NCBI RefSeq assembly: GCF_008641065.1
Contig: NZ_VTRS01000001.1
Span: 558,001 to 622,000 of the forward strand
Direction: 5' to 3'
From: Rhabdaerophilum calidifontis
GTDB taxonomy: Bacteria > Pseudomonadota > Alphaproteobacteria > Rhizobiales > Beijerinckiaceae
DNA: 64,000 nucleotides
Position 1 is the first letter of the stretch. Each line of letters opens with the position of its first letter. The notes under the pieces were generated by a model. That model worked only from the letters and a program-made list of their open reading frames with translations. It did no database searches and had not been told where the DNA came from. Positions 10,012-19,833 of this stretch are shown here, in pieces. The translations under genes and the position numbers were made by a program.

Positions 10012-10136
10012 CCGCATCTTCCATCGGTCCTGAAAAGGGCGTCACCGGCTTCGGGCAGGGCCTTGCGGGGCAAGGGCTCGCGGTTCATTCCGGCAGGCCG
10101 CATGCTGGCCGAGGAATATGGCCGCCGCGAGGCCGC

Positions 10137-11378
10137 TCAGGGTTTCTGACGCAGCCGGGCGAGAAGCGCAAGCGTCGGGTAGCCATCGGCGGGCAGGCCG
10201 TGACGGATCTGCGCCTTGCGCACCGATTCGCGGCTGATCTCGCCGATGCGACCGTCGATCTTGCCGACCGGAAGCCCCATCCGCACCAGATGACGCTGGA
10301 TTTCCTTGACCTCCGCCATGGACAGGCGCTTGTCGCCGCGCGGCCAATCCGCAGCGAAGCCGCCGCCGCCCATGATCCGGTCTCCCAGATGCGCGACGGC
10401 GAGGGCATAGGCATCCGAGGAATTGTATTTCTTGATGACGCGGTAATTCTCCGTCACGAGCAGGGCGGGGCCGCGGATGCCGGCCGGGAGATAGAGCATC
10501 GCCTGGCCAGCGCGCGGCAGGGCGCCGGTCGCGCCGGCAAGGCCGGCGCTGCTCCAGCGTGCGAAATCGGCGAAGCCGTTGGCCGAGGCGAGGTCGAAGC
10601 CGGCCGGAAGGCGGACCTCCAGCCCCCAGGGTTGGCCGCGCTGCCAACCATGCCCGGCGAGGTAATTCGCGGTCGAGGCGAGCGCATCGGGGATGGTGCC
10701 CCAGACATCCTTGGCGCCATCGCCGTCGAAATCGACGGCATATTTCATGAAGCTCGACGGCATGAACTGCGTCTGCCCCATGGCGCCGGCCCAGGAGCCG
10801 CGCATGGCGCGGCGTTCGACATGCCCTTCTTCCAGCATGCGCAGCGCGACGAGCAGCTCATCGCGGAAGAAATCGTCGCGATAGCGGACGAAAGCGAGGG
10901 TCGCGAGCGAGCGGATCACGTCCTTGTCGCCGGTAAAGGAGCCGAAATTCGTCTCCATGCCCCAGATGCCGAGCACGATGCGGCGGTCGACGCCGTATTT
11001 GCGCTCGATCGCGGCAAGCTCGGCGGCGTAGCGCTCGGCCATGGCGCGGCCGCGTTCGAGCCGCGTGGCGGAGATCGCGCTGTCGAGATAGGACCAGATC
11101 GGCTTGACGAACTCGCTCTGCTTCTTCGTCAGCGCGACGATCGAGGGATCCGGGCTCACGCCGGAGAAGGCGAGATCGAAGGTCCGGCGCGCGATGCCCT
11201 GCTTTTGCGCATCTGCCCAGAGCCGCGCGAGGAAGGCCTGGAAATCGGCTTTCGCGGGGGTGCCCGCCGTGTGGCCGGGGGCCTCCTTGCGGCTCGCGAT
11301 CGCCGGTGGCGCGCCGAGCAGGGCCAGCAGGGCGAAAAGAACGGGGATGGACCCTGCTATTCGGCGATTATGGCGCAT
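10137..11378 (-). CDS. Lytic murein transglycosylase, MltB family with peptidoglycan-binding domain
   Basis: A 413-residue exported enzyme that cleaves the glycan strand of peptidoglycan and forms 1,6-anhydro ends. After the signal peptide comes the SLT/MltB catalytic domain: the catalytic Glu sits in GIWGMETNFG near residue 140, with AMGQTQFMPSSFMKYAVD near 205. A PG_binding_1 domain follows from about residue 345 to the end. GGGAGGAG before the ATG at 11378 supports the start. It is 22 bases from galE in the same direction, so the two may be cotranscribed. Confidence 0.9.
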   Translation of the reverse strand: MRHNRRIAGSIPVLFALLALLGAPPAIASRKEAPGHTAGTPAKADFQAFLARLWADAQKQGIARRTFDLAFSGVSPDPSIVALTKKQSEFVKPIWSYLDSAISATRLERGRAMAERYAAELAAIERKYGVDRRIVLGIWGMETNFGSFTGDKDVIRSLATLAFVRYRDDFFRDELLVALRMLEEGHVERRAMRGSWAGAMGQTQFMPSSFMKYAVDFDGDGAKDVWGTIPDALASTANYLAGHGWQRGQPWGLEVRLPAGFDLASANGFADFARWSSAGLAGATGALPRAGQAMLYLPAGIRGPALLVTENYRVIKKYNSSDAYALAVAHLGDRIMGGGGFAADWPRGDKRLSMAEVKEIQRHLVRMGLPVGKIDGRIGEISRESVRKAQIRHGLPADGYPTLALLARLRQKP

Positions 11379-11400
11379 CGCGCTCGCTCCTCCCGGCTGT

Positions 11401-12387
<987 letters not shown>

Positions 12388-12522
12388 CGCCTAACCCCTG
12401 TTTTCCACGCGCGTTTCTGCAGCGTTTCCCTGCGCGAAGCTTGCTTTGCCACCCGGCATGGGGAAGGATGCGCCGCCTTTCATGGCGTCGTCCCACCCCT
12501 TCGGCAAGGACCCGAACACTCC

Positions 12523-13392
12523 ATGGCCCGAATCCGCAAGGCCGTTTTCCCCGTCGCGGGGCTCGGCACGCGTTTCCTCCCCGCGACCAAGGCGATCCCC
12601 AAGGAAATGCTGACCGTCGTGGACCGACCCGTCATCCAGCATGTCGTCGACGAGGCCCGCGCGGCGGGAATCGAGCATTTCGTCTTCGTCACCGGGCGCA
12701 ACAAGGGGGTGATCGAGGAGCATTTCGACAAGCAGTTCGAACTCGAATCCACGCTGCGCGAGCGCCAGAAGCTGCGCGAACTCGAACAGCTCGAGACCGA
12801 AACGCCGAATGCCGGCGCCACCAGCTTCACCCGCCAGCAGACGCCACTGGGGCTCGGCCACGCGGTCTGGTGCGCGCGCGACATCGTCGGCAACGAGCCC
12901 TTCGCGCTCCTGCTGCCGGATATGCTGCATCATGGCGAGCGCCCGTTCCTGGCCGACATGATCGCGGCGCACGAGACCCATGGGGGCAACATCATCGGGG
13001 TCTATCCGGTGGGCGACCACGAGACGCATCAATACGGCATCGTCGATGTCGGGGGCTCGACCGCGAAGGTCGCGGCGATCCGGGCCATGGTCGAGAAGCC
13101 GCCCCGCGGCACGGCGCCCTCCAACCTCGCGATCTCGGGCCGCTACATCCTCCAGCCGGCCATTTTCGATCTGCTCGCCCGGCAGGAGCGGGGCGCCGGC
13201 GGCGAGATCCAGCTCACCGATTCCATGCTCACCCTGGCGCGGAGCGAGCCGTTTCACGCCGTGCGCTTCGACGGGCAGGTCTATGATACCGGCTCGAAGA
13301 TCGGCTTCCTTTCGGCCAATGTCGCCTATGCCCTGAAGCGCCCCGATCTCGGCCCCGAGTTCCGGAGCATCATCGAAGGCATGCTGAAATAA
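12523..13392 (+). CDS. galU: UTP--glucose-1-phosphate uridylyltransferase
   Basis: A 289-residue nucleotidyltransferase that makes UDP-glucose from UTP and glucose 1-phosphate. The N-terminal motif AVFPVAGLGTRFLPATKAIP (residues 7-26) is diagnostic, and GLGHAVWCAR near 107 and the VEKPP motif near 193 also fit. The frame is open far upstream, but the ATG at 12523 gives the standard N-terminus; AAGGA lies 12 bases before it, a little far. Divergent from galE. Confidence 0.94.
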   Translation: MARIRKAVFPVAGLGTRFLPATKAIPKEMLTVVDRPVIQHVVDEARAAGIEHFVFVTGRNKGVIEEHFDKQFELESTLRERQKLRELEQLETETPNAGATSFTRQQTPLGLGHAVWCARDIVGNEPFALLLPDMLHHGERPFLADMIAAHETHGGNIIGVYPVGDHETHQYGIVDVGGSTAKVAAIRAMVEKPPRGTAPSNLAISGRYILQPAIFDLLARQERGAGGEIQLTDSMLTLARSEPFHAVRFDGQVYDTGSKIGFLSANVAYALKRPDLGPEFRSIIEGMLK

Positions 13393-13447
13393 TGGCGTGC
13401 ACCCACGCGCCGGCGCGCGGCGCCTGTGCGGGAACGGGAGCGGAACC

Positions 13448-14086
13448 ATGCTAGACATCGCGCAGGATGCCCGCTTCTGGGACAGGATCGCGCGGAAATA
13501 CGCCGCGGACCCGATCCGGGACGAGGGCGGCTACGAGCGGACGCTTGCCCGGACGCAGGCGCTGCTCGCCCCCGGCGATCATGTGCTGGAATTCGCCTGC
13601 GGAACCGGGACCACCGCGCTGCGGCTGGCGCCATCCGTCGCGCGCTATGTTGCGACCGATATCTCGCCGGAAATGATCGCGATCGCCCGCGAGAAGGCCG
13701 GCGTCGGCGCCGCGCCGGGGCTCGAATTCGCGGTCGGCACGCCGGAGGATGGCGTCTTCCCCGATGAGAGCTTCGATGCGGTGCTCGGCTTCAACGCGCT
13801 GCATCTCATCAGAACCCGCGCGGCGAGCCTCGCCGGCCTGCGGCGGATGCTGAAGCCCGGCGGGTTGCTTGTTACCAAGACGCCCTGCCTCTCGGAGATG
13901 AACCCGCTCATCCGTCTGGCCGTGCCGCTGATGCAGCTCATCGGCAAGGCGCCCTATGTGGCGTTCTTCTCCGCGGGCGAACTGGAACGCGCGATCGCGG
14001 AGGCAGGGTTCACGATCATCGCCCGCGAGCGCCACGCCACGAAGGGCCGGGACGTGCGTCCGTTTCTCGTCGCGCGGAAGGTCTGA
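13448..14086 (+). CDS. Class I SAM-dependent methyltransferase
   Basis: A 212-residue methyltransferase of the UbiE/Methyltransf_11 type. Motif I VLEFACGTGTT is near residue 46, the acidic residue after strand 2 lies in ATDISPEMI near 69, and the motif IV region reads FDAVLGFNALH near 111. The substrate is not recognisable; homologues act on small molecules or lipids. The start at 13448 follows a GGGAG; an upstream in-frame codon at 13397 would add 17 residues unlike the family. It follows galU after 55 bases, but a shared role is unproven. Confidence 0.83.
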   Translation: MLDIAQDARFWDRIARKYAADPIRDEGGYERTLARTQALLAPGDHVLEFACGTGTTALRLAPSVARYVATDISPEMIAIAREKAGVGAAPGLEFAVGTPEDGVFPDESFDAVLGFNALHLIRTRAASLAGLRRMLKPGGLLVTKTPCLSEMNPLIRLAVPLMQLIGKAPYVAFFSAGELERAIAEAGFTIIARERHATKGRDVRPFLVARKV

Positions 14087-14118
14087 GCCGGGGCCGGGCC
14101 GGGCGGGAATCCGCGGCC

Positions 14119-15789
14119 TCATGGCGTGAGCCTCAGACCGAGCAGCATCGTATGCGCCTGGTAATTCTCGCCTGGCGTGTTCACCGAATAGCGCTCGAAG
14201 GCATAGCTCGCGCGTGCGGCGAGCAGGCGGCTGAAGCGGTATTCGAGCCTCAGGCCCGCCGTCAGCGTCGTTTCCTCGCGGTTGACGCGGTCGTAATCGG
14301 CGCGGGCGATGCCGAGCGTCGCCGTTGCGGTGAAATTGCGCAGGAAGGCATGCGTCAGCGTCGCGGTGCCGCGATAGGTCAGCGCGCCCGAGGAGCCGGC
14401 GATCGTCGTCTCGGCGATCTCGCTCTGGGCGCGCAGGTTGAGCGTCGTCAGCGGCGAGATCGACCAGGTCAGCGCGGCGTCGAGCACCGGCGCCCGCAAG
14501 GCCCGCAGGCGCGCATCCTCGTAGGCGCGGAAGGTGTAGCCGAGCGACGCTTCGCCCGTGAGCGAGCGTTCGAGTTCGAAGCTGGAACCGGCGCGCAGCG
14601 TCAGCCCGCGGGAATCGCGCTCGTATCCGCTCTGGTCGAGGCGGAGATCGTGCCGGCGAGTGTCGATCCCGGCTTCCGCGAAGGGCGCGAGGCCGGGCGT
14701 GATCTCGTGGCCGAGGCGGGCGCGGGCGCCATAGGTCGTGACGTTGCGCGCCTCCTGGCTGATCGTCACCCCGCCGGCCCTGGCATCCTCGTAGAGGGCG
14801 CGTTCCGCCGTGGTGCGCAGGGCGAGGCTGGTGCGGCCGAAGCGCTGCGTGCCGCCGAGGCTCGCGCCGAGATTGTAATAGGGCACGCGCTCCGAGACGC
14901 CGCCGGGCAGGTTCGCCGAGCCCGGCCTTTCGGTGTCGATGCGCGCGGTGAGCGTGGTCTCGATCGTCTGGTCGCGGCTCGCGTCGAGGCGCAGACCGAG
15001 ACGCGCCTCGCCTTCCGGCCGGTTGGCGTTCGAGACGCCGGTGAAGGCCGTGTAGGCGCCGCGCAGACCGAGATCGAACTGGTGGCGGGACCAGTCGGAG
15101 GTCGCGTTCAATTCGCCCTCCGTCCGCCAGAAGGCCGAGCCGCGGCGATTCCTGCTGGTGCGCTGGGCATTGGTGTCGTAGCCGCCGTCGATCTCGATCG
15201 CCGGCCGCAGGATCAGGCTGCCGGCGCGGATGCCGAGTGGCGCATAGGGGTCGTCTTCCGGGCGGGGACGGCGCAGCGGGGGCGGGGCCGCGGGCGGCAG
15301 GCCGGGTGCCACGAGGGTTGTCGCCGAGGGGCGGGCCGGCGGCGGGGCGATGTCCGGACGGATCGTCTCGAAGCGCGTTCCCGTGAGGTCGCCGGGGGCG
15401 TTGCCGGGCGCGGGGGGGCGCACGATGCCGCTGGCACCGGCCGGCGACGCGCCTGCGAAGCCGCCGGGGCGGTTCTGTCCGGAGCCGGTTTCGCGCCGCA
15501 ACGCGGTGTTTGGCGTGCGGCGGATGCCCGAACGCCGGCTTGCCGGCGGGCCCGCGCTCTCGGCATCCGGCGGTCGGAGCGCCGGTTCTGCGCGCGGCAG
15601 CGGTGGCGACGCCGGGCGGATGCGCAATTCGCCGTCGAGCGCGCCGGGCGTGCCGGGGGTCTGGCTGCCGAGGATCTGTGCCCGCGCGCTCATGCCGCCC
15701 GCGGCCGCCCATGCGACGCCGGCGAGCCCGGCCGCGGCGAGGCGGGCTATCCATCCGGCGACGAAACGCGTATCAGGTCGGCGCGTCAA
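14119..15789 (-). CDS. Outer membrane beta-barrel protein (BBP2_2-like porin)
   Basis: A 556-residue exported protein. The signal peptide ends around MSARAQ (residue 38). Residues 40 to about 190 are Pro/Arg/Ala-rich and low in complexity, probably disordered in the periplasm. From about residue 200 the sequence alternates hydrophobic and polar residues in many short strands rich in Gly, Tyr, Thr and Arg, and ends in a beta-strand (HTMLLGLRLTP), as for an outer membrane barrel. This matches the family of putative beta-barrel porins common in Hyphomicrobiales, some placed near exopolysaccharide genes. Cargo is unknown. Confidence 0.72.
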   Translation of the reverse strand: MTRRPDTRFVAGWIARLAAAGLAGVAWAAAGGMSARAQILGSQTPGTPGALDGELRIRPASPPLPRAEPALRPPDAESAGPPASRRSGIRRTPNTALRRETGSGQNRPGGFAGASPAGASGIVRPPAPGNAPGDLTGTRFETIRPDIAPPPARPSATTLVAPGLPPAAPPPLRRPRPEDDPYAPLGIRAGSLILRPAIEIDGGYDTNAQRTSRNRRGSAFWRTEGELNATSDWSRHQFDLGLRGAYTAFTGVSNANRPEGEARLGLRLDASRDQTIETTLTARIDTERPGSANLPGGVSERVPYYNLGASLGGTQRFGRTSLALRTTAERALYEDARAGGVTISQEARNVTTYGARARLGHEITPGLAPFAEAGIDTRRHDLRLDQSGYERDSRGLTLRAGSSFELERSLTGEASLGYTFRAYEDARLRALRAPVLDAALTWSISPLTTLNLRAQSEIAETTIAGSSGALTYRGTATLTHAFLRNFTATATLGIARADYDRVNREETTLTAGLRLEYRFSRLLAARASYAFERYSVNTPGENYQAHTMLLGLRLTP

Positions 15790-15957
15790 CGGGGCAACCT
15801 TGCGGCGCGGATTTCCGGTTCGCGAAATCCGCCAAGCGGGGCCGGGCCCGGGCCCGACCTGTTGCCAAGAAGTAAAGATCGAGGGTTAACGCTTCGTTGC
15901 CGGCGCGGCATATTCTGCCGCCCGCGCGGGCGCCGACCCGGATGGAGCGAAGACAGC

Positions 15958-16938
15958 ATGACCGAAACGGGGGAGGCGGGCGCGCGCGCCAGCGCCGGAC
16001 GATCCATCGCCATCGAGATCGCAGGGCTTGAGAAATTGCGGGAGGCGCTGGCCGGCCCGCTCGGCGCGGTATTCGCCGAGAGCGTCGCGCGGATCGGCAG
16101 CGGCACCGGCCGGGTGATCGTCACCGGCATGGGCAAGAGTGGTCATGTCGGGCGCAAGATCGCCTCGACCCTCGCCTCGACGGGCACGCCGGCGCATTTC
16201 GTCCATCCGGCCGAGGCAAGCCACGGCGATCTCGGGATGATCCGCTCCGAGGACGTGATCCTGGCGCTGTCCTGGTCGGGCGAGACGGCGGAACTCGCCG
16301 ATCTCATCGGCTATTCACGGCGTTTCCGCGTGACGCTGATCGCGATCACCGCCAATCCCGAGAGCACGCTGGCCGAGAAGGCCGATCTCGCACTGGTGCT
16401 GCCCCGCGCCGAGGAAGCCTGCCCGAACGGGCTCGCGCCCACCACCTCCACAACGATGCAGATCGCGCTCGGCGACGCGCTGGCCGTGGCGCTGCTCGAA
16501 AGGCGCGATTTCACCCGCGATGATTTCCGCACCTTCCATCCCGGAGGCAAGCTCGGGGCGCAGCTCAAGACCGTGCGCGACATCATGCATCGCGGCGCGC
16601 GGATTCCGATCATCGCCGAGGATGCGCGCGTCGAGGCGGCGGTGGCCGAGATCAGCGCCAAGGGCTTCGGCTGCACGCTCGTGATCGACGATTCCGGCCG
16701 GCTGGCCGGGATCGTCACCGACGGGGATCTGCGCCGCCATCTCCGGCCGGATCTGATGCAGCTTCCGGTGACGGCGGTGATGACGCGGACGCCGAAGACC
16801 GTGCCGCCGGCCATGCTGCTCGCCGCGGCGATCGAGTTCCAGGAGCGCCACAAGATCACGGCGCTCATCGTCGTGGAAGCGGGGCGGCCCGTCGGGCTCG
16901 TGCATTATCTCGATCTGCTGCGCGCCGGCGCGGCCTGA
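15958..16938 (+). CDS. kdsD: Arabinose-5-phosphate isomerase, KpsF/GutQ family
   Basis: A 326-residue enzyme converting D-ribulose 5-phosphate to D-arabinose 5-phosphate, the first step of KDO synthesis for lipopolysaccharide. The SIS domain spans roughly residues 45-185 (GMGKSGHVGRKIASTLASTG near 59, LSWSGETAE near 102), and two CBS domains fill residues 210-326. AAxFHPGGKLG (here FHPGGKLGAQL) marks the KpsF family. Start at 15958 gives standard length. The convergent nfeD gene begins its 3' end 22 bases away across a strong hairpin. Confidence 0.93.
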   Translation: MTETGEAGARASAGRSIAIEIAGLEKLREALAGPLGAVFAESVARIGSGTGRVIVTGMGKSGHVGRKIASTLASTGTPAHFVHPAEASHGDLGMIRSEDVILALSWSGETAELADLIGYSRRFRVTLIAITANPESTLAEKADLALVLPRAEEACPNGLAPTTSTTMQIALGDALAVALLERRDFTRDDFRTFHPGGKLGAQLKTVRDIMHRGARIPIIAEDARVEAAVAEISAKGFGCTLVIDDSGRLAGIVTDGDLRRHLRPDLMQLPVTAVMTRTPKTVPPAMLLAAAIEFQERHKITALIVVEAGRPVGLVHYLDLLRAGAA

Positions 16939-16945
16939 GCCGGGG

Positions 16946-16972
16946 GAGGCGGCCCGAAGTTCAGGCCGCCTC
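16946..16972. terminator. Hairpin between convergent kdsD and nfeD
   Basis: A perfect 9-bp inverted repeat (GAGGCGGCC / GGCCGCCTC) with a 9-base loop lies between the converging genes and covers the nfeD stop codon. It could stop or stabilise transcripts from both sides. There is no U-run, so it is not a classical intrinsic terminator. Confidence 0.5.
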
Positions 16973-17407
16973 GACCACCAGCGTCGAGCCATCAACGGCG
17001 AGGACGCGGACCCGCGCGCCTGCCGGCAGTTCCGGCCCCGTGACGCGCCAGAAGACATCGTCGAGCTTCGCCTGGCCGCTCTGGCCGGGGCCGATCCCGC
17101 CGATGAGAATGGTGGTGCGGCCGACCAGCGTGACCTCAGGATTGTGCAGGTCGCGCGCGGCGTCGTCCTGCGGCCGCGCGCCGTAGATCCGCCAGCCCAG
17201 CACGCCGCAGCCGAGCGCCAGCGCGCCGAACAGCGCGAGTTCGAGCGCGACCGGCAGCGCCCACAGCACCGAGATCGCCGCCATCGCCAGCGCCGCAAGC
17301 CCGATCCACAGCAGATAGGTGCCCGGCACGAGGAAGATCTCGGCGGCGATCAGCAAAAGCCCGACGCCGAGCCAGCCCCAGAGCGACGGGAGACCGAGGA
17401 GTGCCAT
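16961..17407 (-). CDS. NfeD-family membrane protein
   Basis: A 148-residue short NfeD protein: hydrophobic segments in the first 75 residues and a C-terminal OB-fold (about residues 85-148, with VGRTTILIGGIGPG). NfeD proteins form complexes with SPFH/stomatin proteins in the membrane and influence their stability. Here the stomatin gene lies immediately upstream with only seven bases between, so the pair is an operon. Confidence 0.87.
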   Translation of the reverse strand: MALLGLPSLWGWLGVGLLLIAAEIFLVPGTYLLWIGLAALAMAAISVLWALPVALELALFGALALGCGVLGWRIYGARPQDDAARDLHNPEVTLVGRTTILIGGIGPGQSGQAKLDDVFWRVTGPELPAGARVRVLAVDGSTLVVEAA

Positions 17408-17414
17408 GGCCCCC

Positions 17415-18398
17415 TCACGCCTTCGGCTGATCGGGCCAGGGGCGGCGCGGCGCCTCGCCCCGGCCGCTCTCCCGGCCGCCCTCGGCGAAGGTCTCGCGCG
17501 CGATCTCGGCGATGCCGCCGAGCGTGCCGATGAGGCCGCCCATCTCGGCCGGCACGATGACGGTCTTCTGGTTGGGGGCGGTGGCGAGCTTCGCGAAGGC
17601 GGCGACGTATTTCTCGGCGATGAGATAGTTCACGGCGCCGATATTGCCCCTGGCGATGGCCTCGGAGACGAGGCGGGTGGCGTTCGCCTCTGCCTCGGCG
17701 CCGCGCTCGCGGGCCTCGGCATCGCGGAAGGCGGCCTCCTTGCGGCCCTCCGCCGCGAGAATCTGCGCCTGTTTTTCACCCTCGGCCTTGAGGATCGCCG
17801 CCTGCCGCTGGCCCTCCGCCTCGAGGATCGCGGCGCGGCGATCGCGCTCGGCCTTCATCTGCCGCGCCATCGCAGCGGCGAGATCGGCAGGCGGCTCGAT
17901 ATTCTTGAGCTCGATGCGCGTGACCTTGACCCCCCAGGGCGAGGCGGCGGCATCGACCACGGCGAGGAGCTTCTGGTTGATGTCGTCGCGGTTCGACAGG
18001 AGCTGATCGAGATCCATCGAGCCCATGACATTGCGGATATTGGTCATGGTGAGGTTGAGCAGCGCGTAATCGAGCTGGGCGACCTGATAGGTCGCCCGCG
18101 AGGCGTCCGTCACCTGGTAGAAGATCACGCCATCGACCTTGGCGGAGGCATTGTCCTTCGTGATCACCTCCTGGGTCGGCACGTCGAGCACCTGCTCCAT
18201 CATCACGATCTTGGCGCCGACCGTCTCGATATAGGGGATGACGAGGCCGAGGCCGGGGGTCAGCGTGCGATGGTAGCGCCCGAACCGCTCCACGGTGTAA
18301 TGCTTGCCCTGCGGCACCTGCCGGATGCCGGCCATCAGGGTGACGAGCGCGAAGGCCACAAAAATCAGCGCGACCCATTGTCCGGCGTCGAGAAACAT
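17415..18398 (-). CDS. SPFH/band 7 (stomatin-like, QmcA-type) protein
   Basis: A 327-residue membrane-anchored scaffold protein. One N-terminal transmembrane segment (about residues 6-25) precedes the band 7 domain (VERFGRYHRTLTPGLGLVIP near 38) and a long Ala/Glu-rich coiled coil (about residues 170-225, repeated AEGxxxAAI units). This is the stomatin/paraslipin class that forms large ring assemblies in the inner membrane, usually with NfeD, as here. The ATG at 18398 has GGGAGG upstream; an earlier GTG-type extension is not family-like. Confidence 0.9.
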   Translation of the reverse strand: MFLDAGQWVALIFVAFALVTLMAGIRQVPQGKHYTVERFGRYHRTLTPGLGLVIPYIETVGAKIVMMEQVLDVPTQEVITKDNASAKVDGVIFYQVTDASRATYQVAQLDYALLNLTMTNIRNVMGSMDLDQLLSNRDDINQKLLAVVDAAASPWGVKVTRIELKNIEPPADLAAAMARQMKAERDRRAAILEAEGQRQAAILKAEGEKQAQILAAEGRKEAAFRDAEARERGAEAEANATRLVSEAIARGNIGAVNYLIAEKYVAAFAKLATAPNQKTVIVPAEMGGLIGTLGGIAEIARETFAEGGRESGRGEAPRRPWPDQPKA

Positions 18399-18520
18399 CG
18401 CAAGCCTCCCTTGATGGCCGGAGCTTACCGGCCCGCCTTCCGCCGAACAAGGGCGTGCCGGAAATTCCGGCGGCGGGGTGCGGGAGCAAGGCACGGAGCG
18501 CGGGAAGGGAGCGCGGAAGA

Positions 18521-19294
18521 ATGGGGCATGAAGGATCCCGCGGCACCGTTCCGCCCGTGCCGCGTGCCGGGGAGACGGTGCCGGCGCCGTCGGAGCGCCC
18601 GGCGGCGACCATCGCGCTGATCGCGGCCTTCGGCCTCGTCTATCTCGCGGAGCTGACGCACAGCATGCTGCTTTTGCCCGAGCTTGCGCCGCCGGCGCTG
18701 CAGAGCATGGTGCTGCTCGGCGCGGGCGTGCGCGACCTCGTGTTCCGCGAGGGCGAGTATTTCCGCCTGCTGACGCTCGGTTTCCTGCATGGCGGCGCGC
18801 TGCATCTCGGCATGAACGCGCTCTGCCTCTTCGCGCTTGGCCGGCGGATCGAGCCGCGGATCGGCGCCGGGTGGTTCCTGGCGCTGTTCATCCTGGGCAC
18901 GATCGGCGCCAGCCTCGCCTCGATGCTGTGGAACCCGCCGGAGATCGCCGCGGTCGGCGCGTCCGGCGGGGTAATGGCGCTTGCCGGCTTCCTCGGCATT
19001 CTGGGCTTGCGCCTGCCGCCGGGGCGGGAGCGCAAGATCGATCTCGACCTGGTACGCGGGCTCGTCGGGATCACGCTGCTGATCGGGCTTTTCGCCGGCT
19101 TCCTGGTTCGCATCGACAATGCCGCGCATCTCGGCGGGCTTGTTGCGGGAGGCGCCGTTGCGCTCGCGCTCCGGCCTTTCTGGCCTGATCCCGATTGGCC
19201 GCCGCGCCTTCCCGGCCTCGCCTACGGCATCCTTGCCGGCGGGACGGGGCTGCTGCTCTGGGGAATCGTCGCGATCATCGAGCGGCATCATTAG
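18521..19294 (+). CDS. Rhomboid family intramembrane serine protease
   Basis: A 257-residue polytopic protein with the rhomboid catalytic dyad: Ser in VGASGGVMAL near residue 146 and His in AAHLGGLVAG near 200. The helix 2 motif HGGALHLGMNAL (near 92) supplies the oxyanion His and Asn. Rhomboids cut transmembrane helices of client proteins; the client is unknown. The first 28 residues are hydrophilic and cytoplasmic. GGAAG just before the ATG at 18521 supports the start. The 3' end overlaps the convergent MarR gene by 20 bases. Confidence 0.9.
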   Translation: MGHEGSRGTVPPVPRAGETVPAPSERPAATIALIAAFGLVYLAELTHSMLLLPELAPPALQSMVLLGAGVRDLVFREGEYFRLLTLGFLHGGALHLGMNALCLFALGRRIEPRIGAGWFLALFILGTIGASLASMLWNPPEIAAVGASGGVMALAGFLGILGLRLPPGRERKIDLDLVRGLVGITLLIGLFAGFLVRIDNAAHLGGLVAGGAVALALRPFWPDPDWPPRLPGLAYGILAGGTGLLLWGIVAIIERHH

Positions 19295-19745
19295 CGGCGG
19301 CGGCGCCCGCCCTGAGCCGATCGCCGATGCGGCGCATGTAATCGCCGAGCTGGTTGCACTCGGTCTCGCTCAAGGCCTCCATCATCTCATCGAGCAGGCG
19401 GCATTCCGCCTCCAGTGCAAGCCGGGCAACGGATTCGCCTTCCGGGGTGAGGAACAGGCGCTTGACGCGCCGATCCTCGGCATCGGGCTCGCGGCGCACC
19501 CAGCCCGTGGCTTCCATGTCGGGCAGGCTCATCGACAGGTTGGACCGGCCGACGAAGATCTTCTCCGCGAGCCGCTGCTGCGTCATGCCGGGCTCGTAGA
19601 GCAGGTTCGCCATGATGTCGAACTGGTTCATCCGCAGCCCGAGCGGCGCGATATCCGCCGCGAGCCGCTGGTGCCAGAGCGCGCTGGTCCGCGCCACGGC
19701 GAGCCAGTTCTTGAAGCGCGGTCGGTTCCACGGAAGGTCAGTCAT
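19275..19745 (-). CDS. MarR family transcriptional regulator
   Basis: About 156 residues with a winged helix-turn-helix (MTQQRLAEKIFVGRSNLSMS, then wing VRREPDAEDRRVKRLFLTPEG). It is divergent from an alpha/beta hydrolase gene, and two tandem palindromes fill the shared promoter region, so it most likely represses that gene and perhaps itself, with release by a small ligand. The start is uncertain: ATGs at 19745, 19766 and 19778 are in frame. I chose 19745, preceded by GAGGGG though at short spacing; the outermost would overlap the -35 region. Confidence 0.85.
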   Translation of the reverse strand: MTDLPWNRPRFKNWLAVARTSALWHQRLAADIAPLGLRMNQFDIMANLLYEPGMTQQRLAEKIFVGRSNLSMSLPDMEATGWVRREPDAEDRRVKRLFLTPEGESVARLALEAECRLLDEMMEALSETECNQLGDYMRRIGDRLRAGAAAANDAAR

Positions 19746-19771
19746 CACCCCTCGGTGCGGTCTCATGCCGC

Positions 19772-19800
19772 TTGACATTGTTCAATTTTGAACTTTATAT
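19772..19800 (+). promoter_or_regulatory. Promoter of the alpha/beta hydrolase gene
   Basis: A consensus -35 box TTGACA (19772-19777), a 17-base spacer and TTATAT (19795-19800) as -10 read toward the hydrolase gene at 19834. The palindromic operators lie inside the spacer and directly after the -10, the positions expected for a repressor. Confidence 0.7.
19780..19793. promoter_or_regulatory. Operator 1, palindrome between -35 and -10
   Basis: GTTCAATTTTGAAC: perfect six-base arms GTTCAA/TTGAAC around TT. It overlaps the spacer and flanks of the promoter. Its form and size suit a MarR dimer, and the regulator gene lies alongside. Confidence 0.72.
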
Positions 19801-19814
19801 GTTCATAATTGAAC
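19801..19814. promoter_or_regulatory. Operator 2, palindrome just after the -10
   Basis: GTTCATAATTGAAC: same arms as operator 1 (five perfect base pairs, sixth changed). It starts exactly 21 bases after operator 1, two helical turns, so two dimers would sit on the same DNA face. Confidence 0.72.
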
Positions 19815-19833
19815 ATTCTATGAGATCGCCAGC

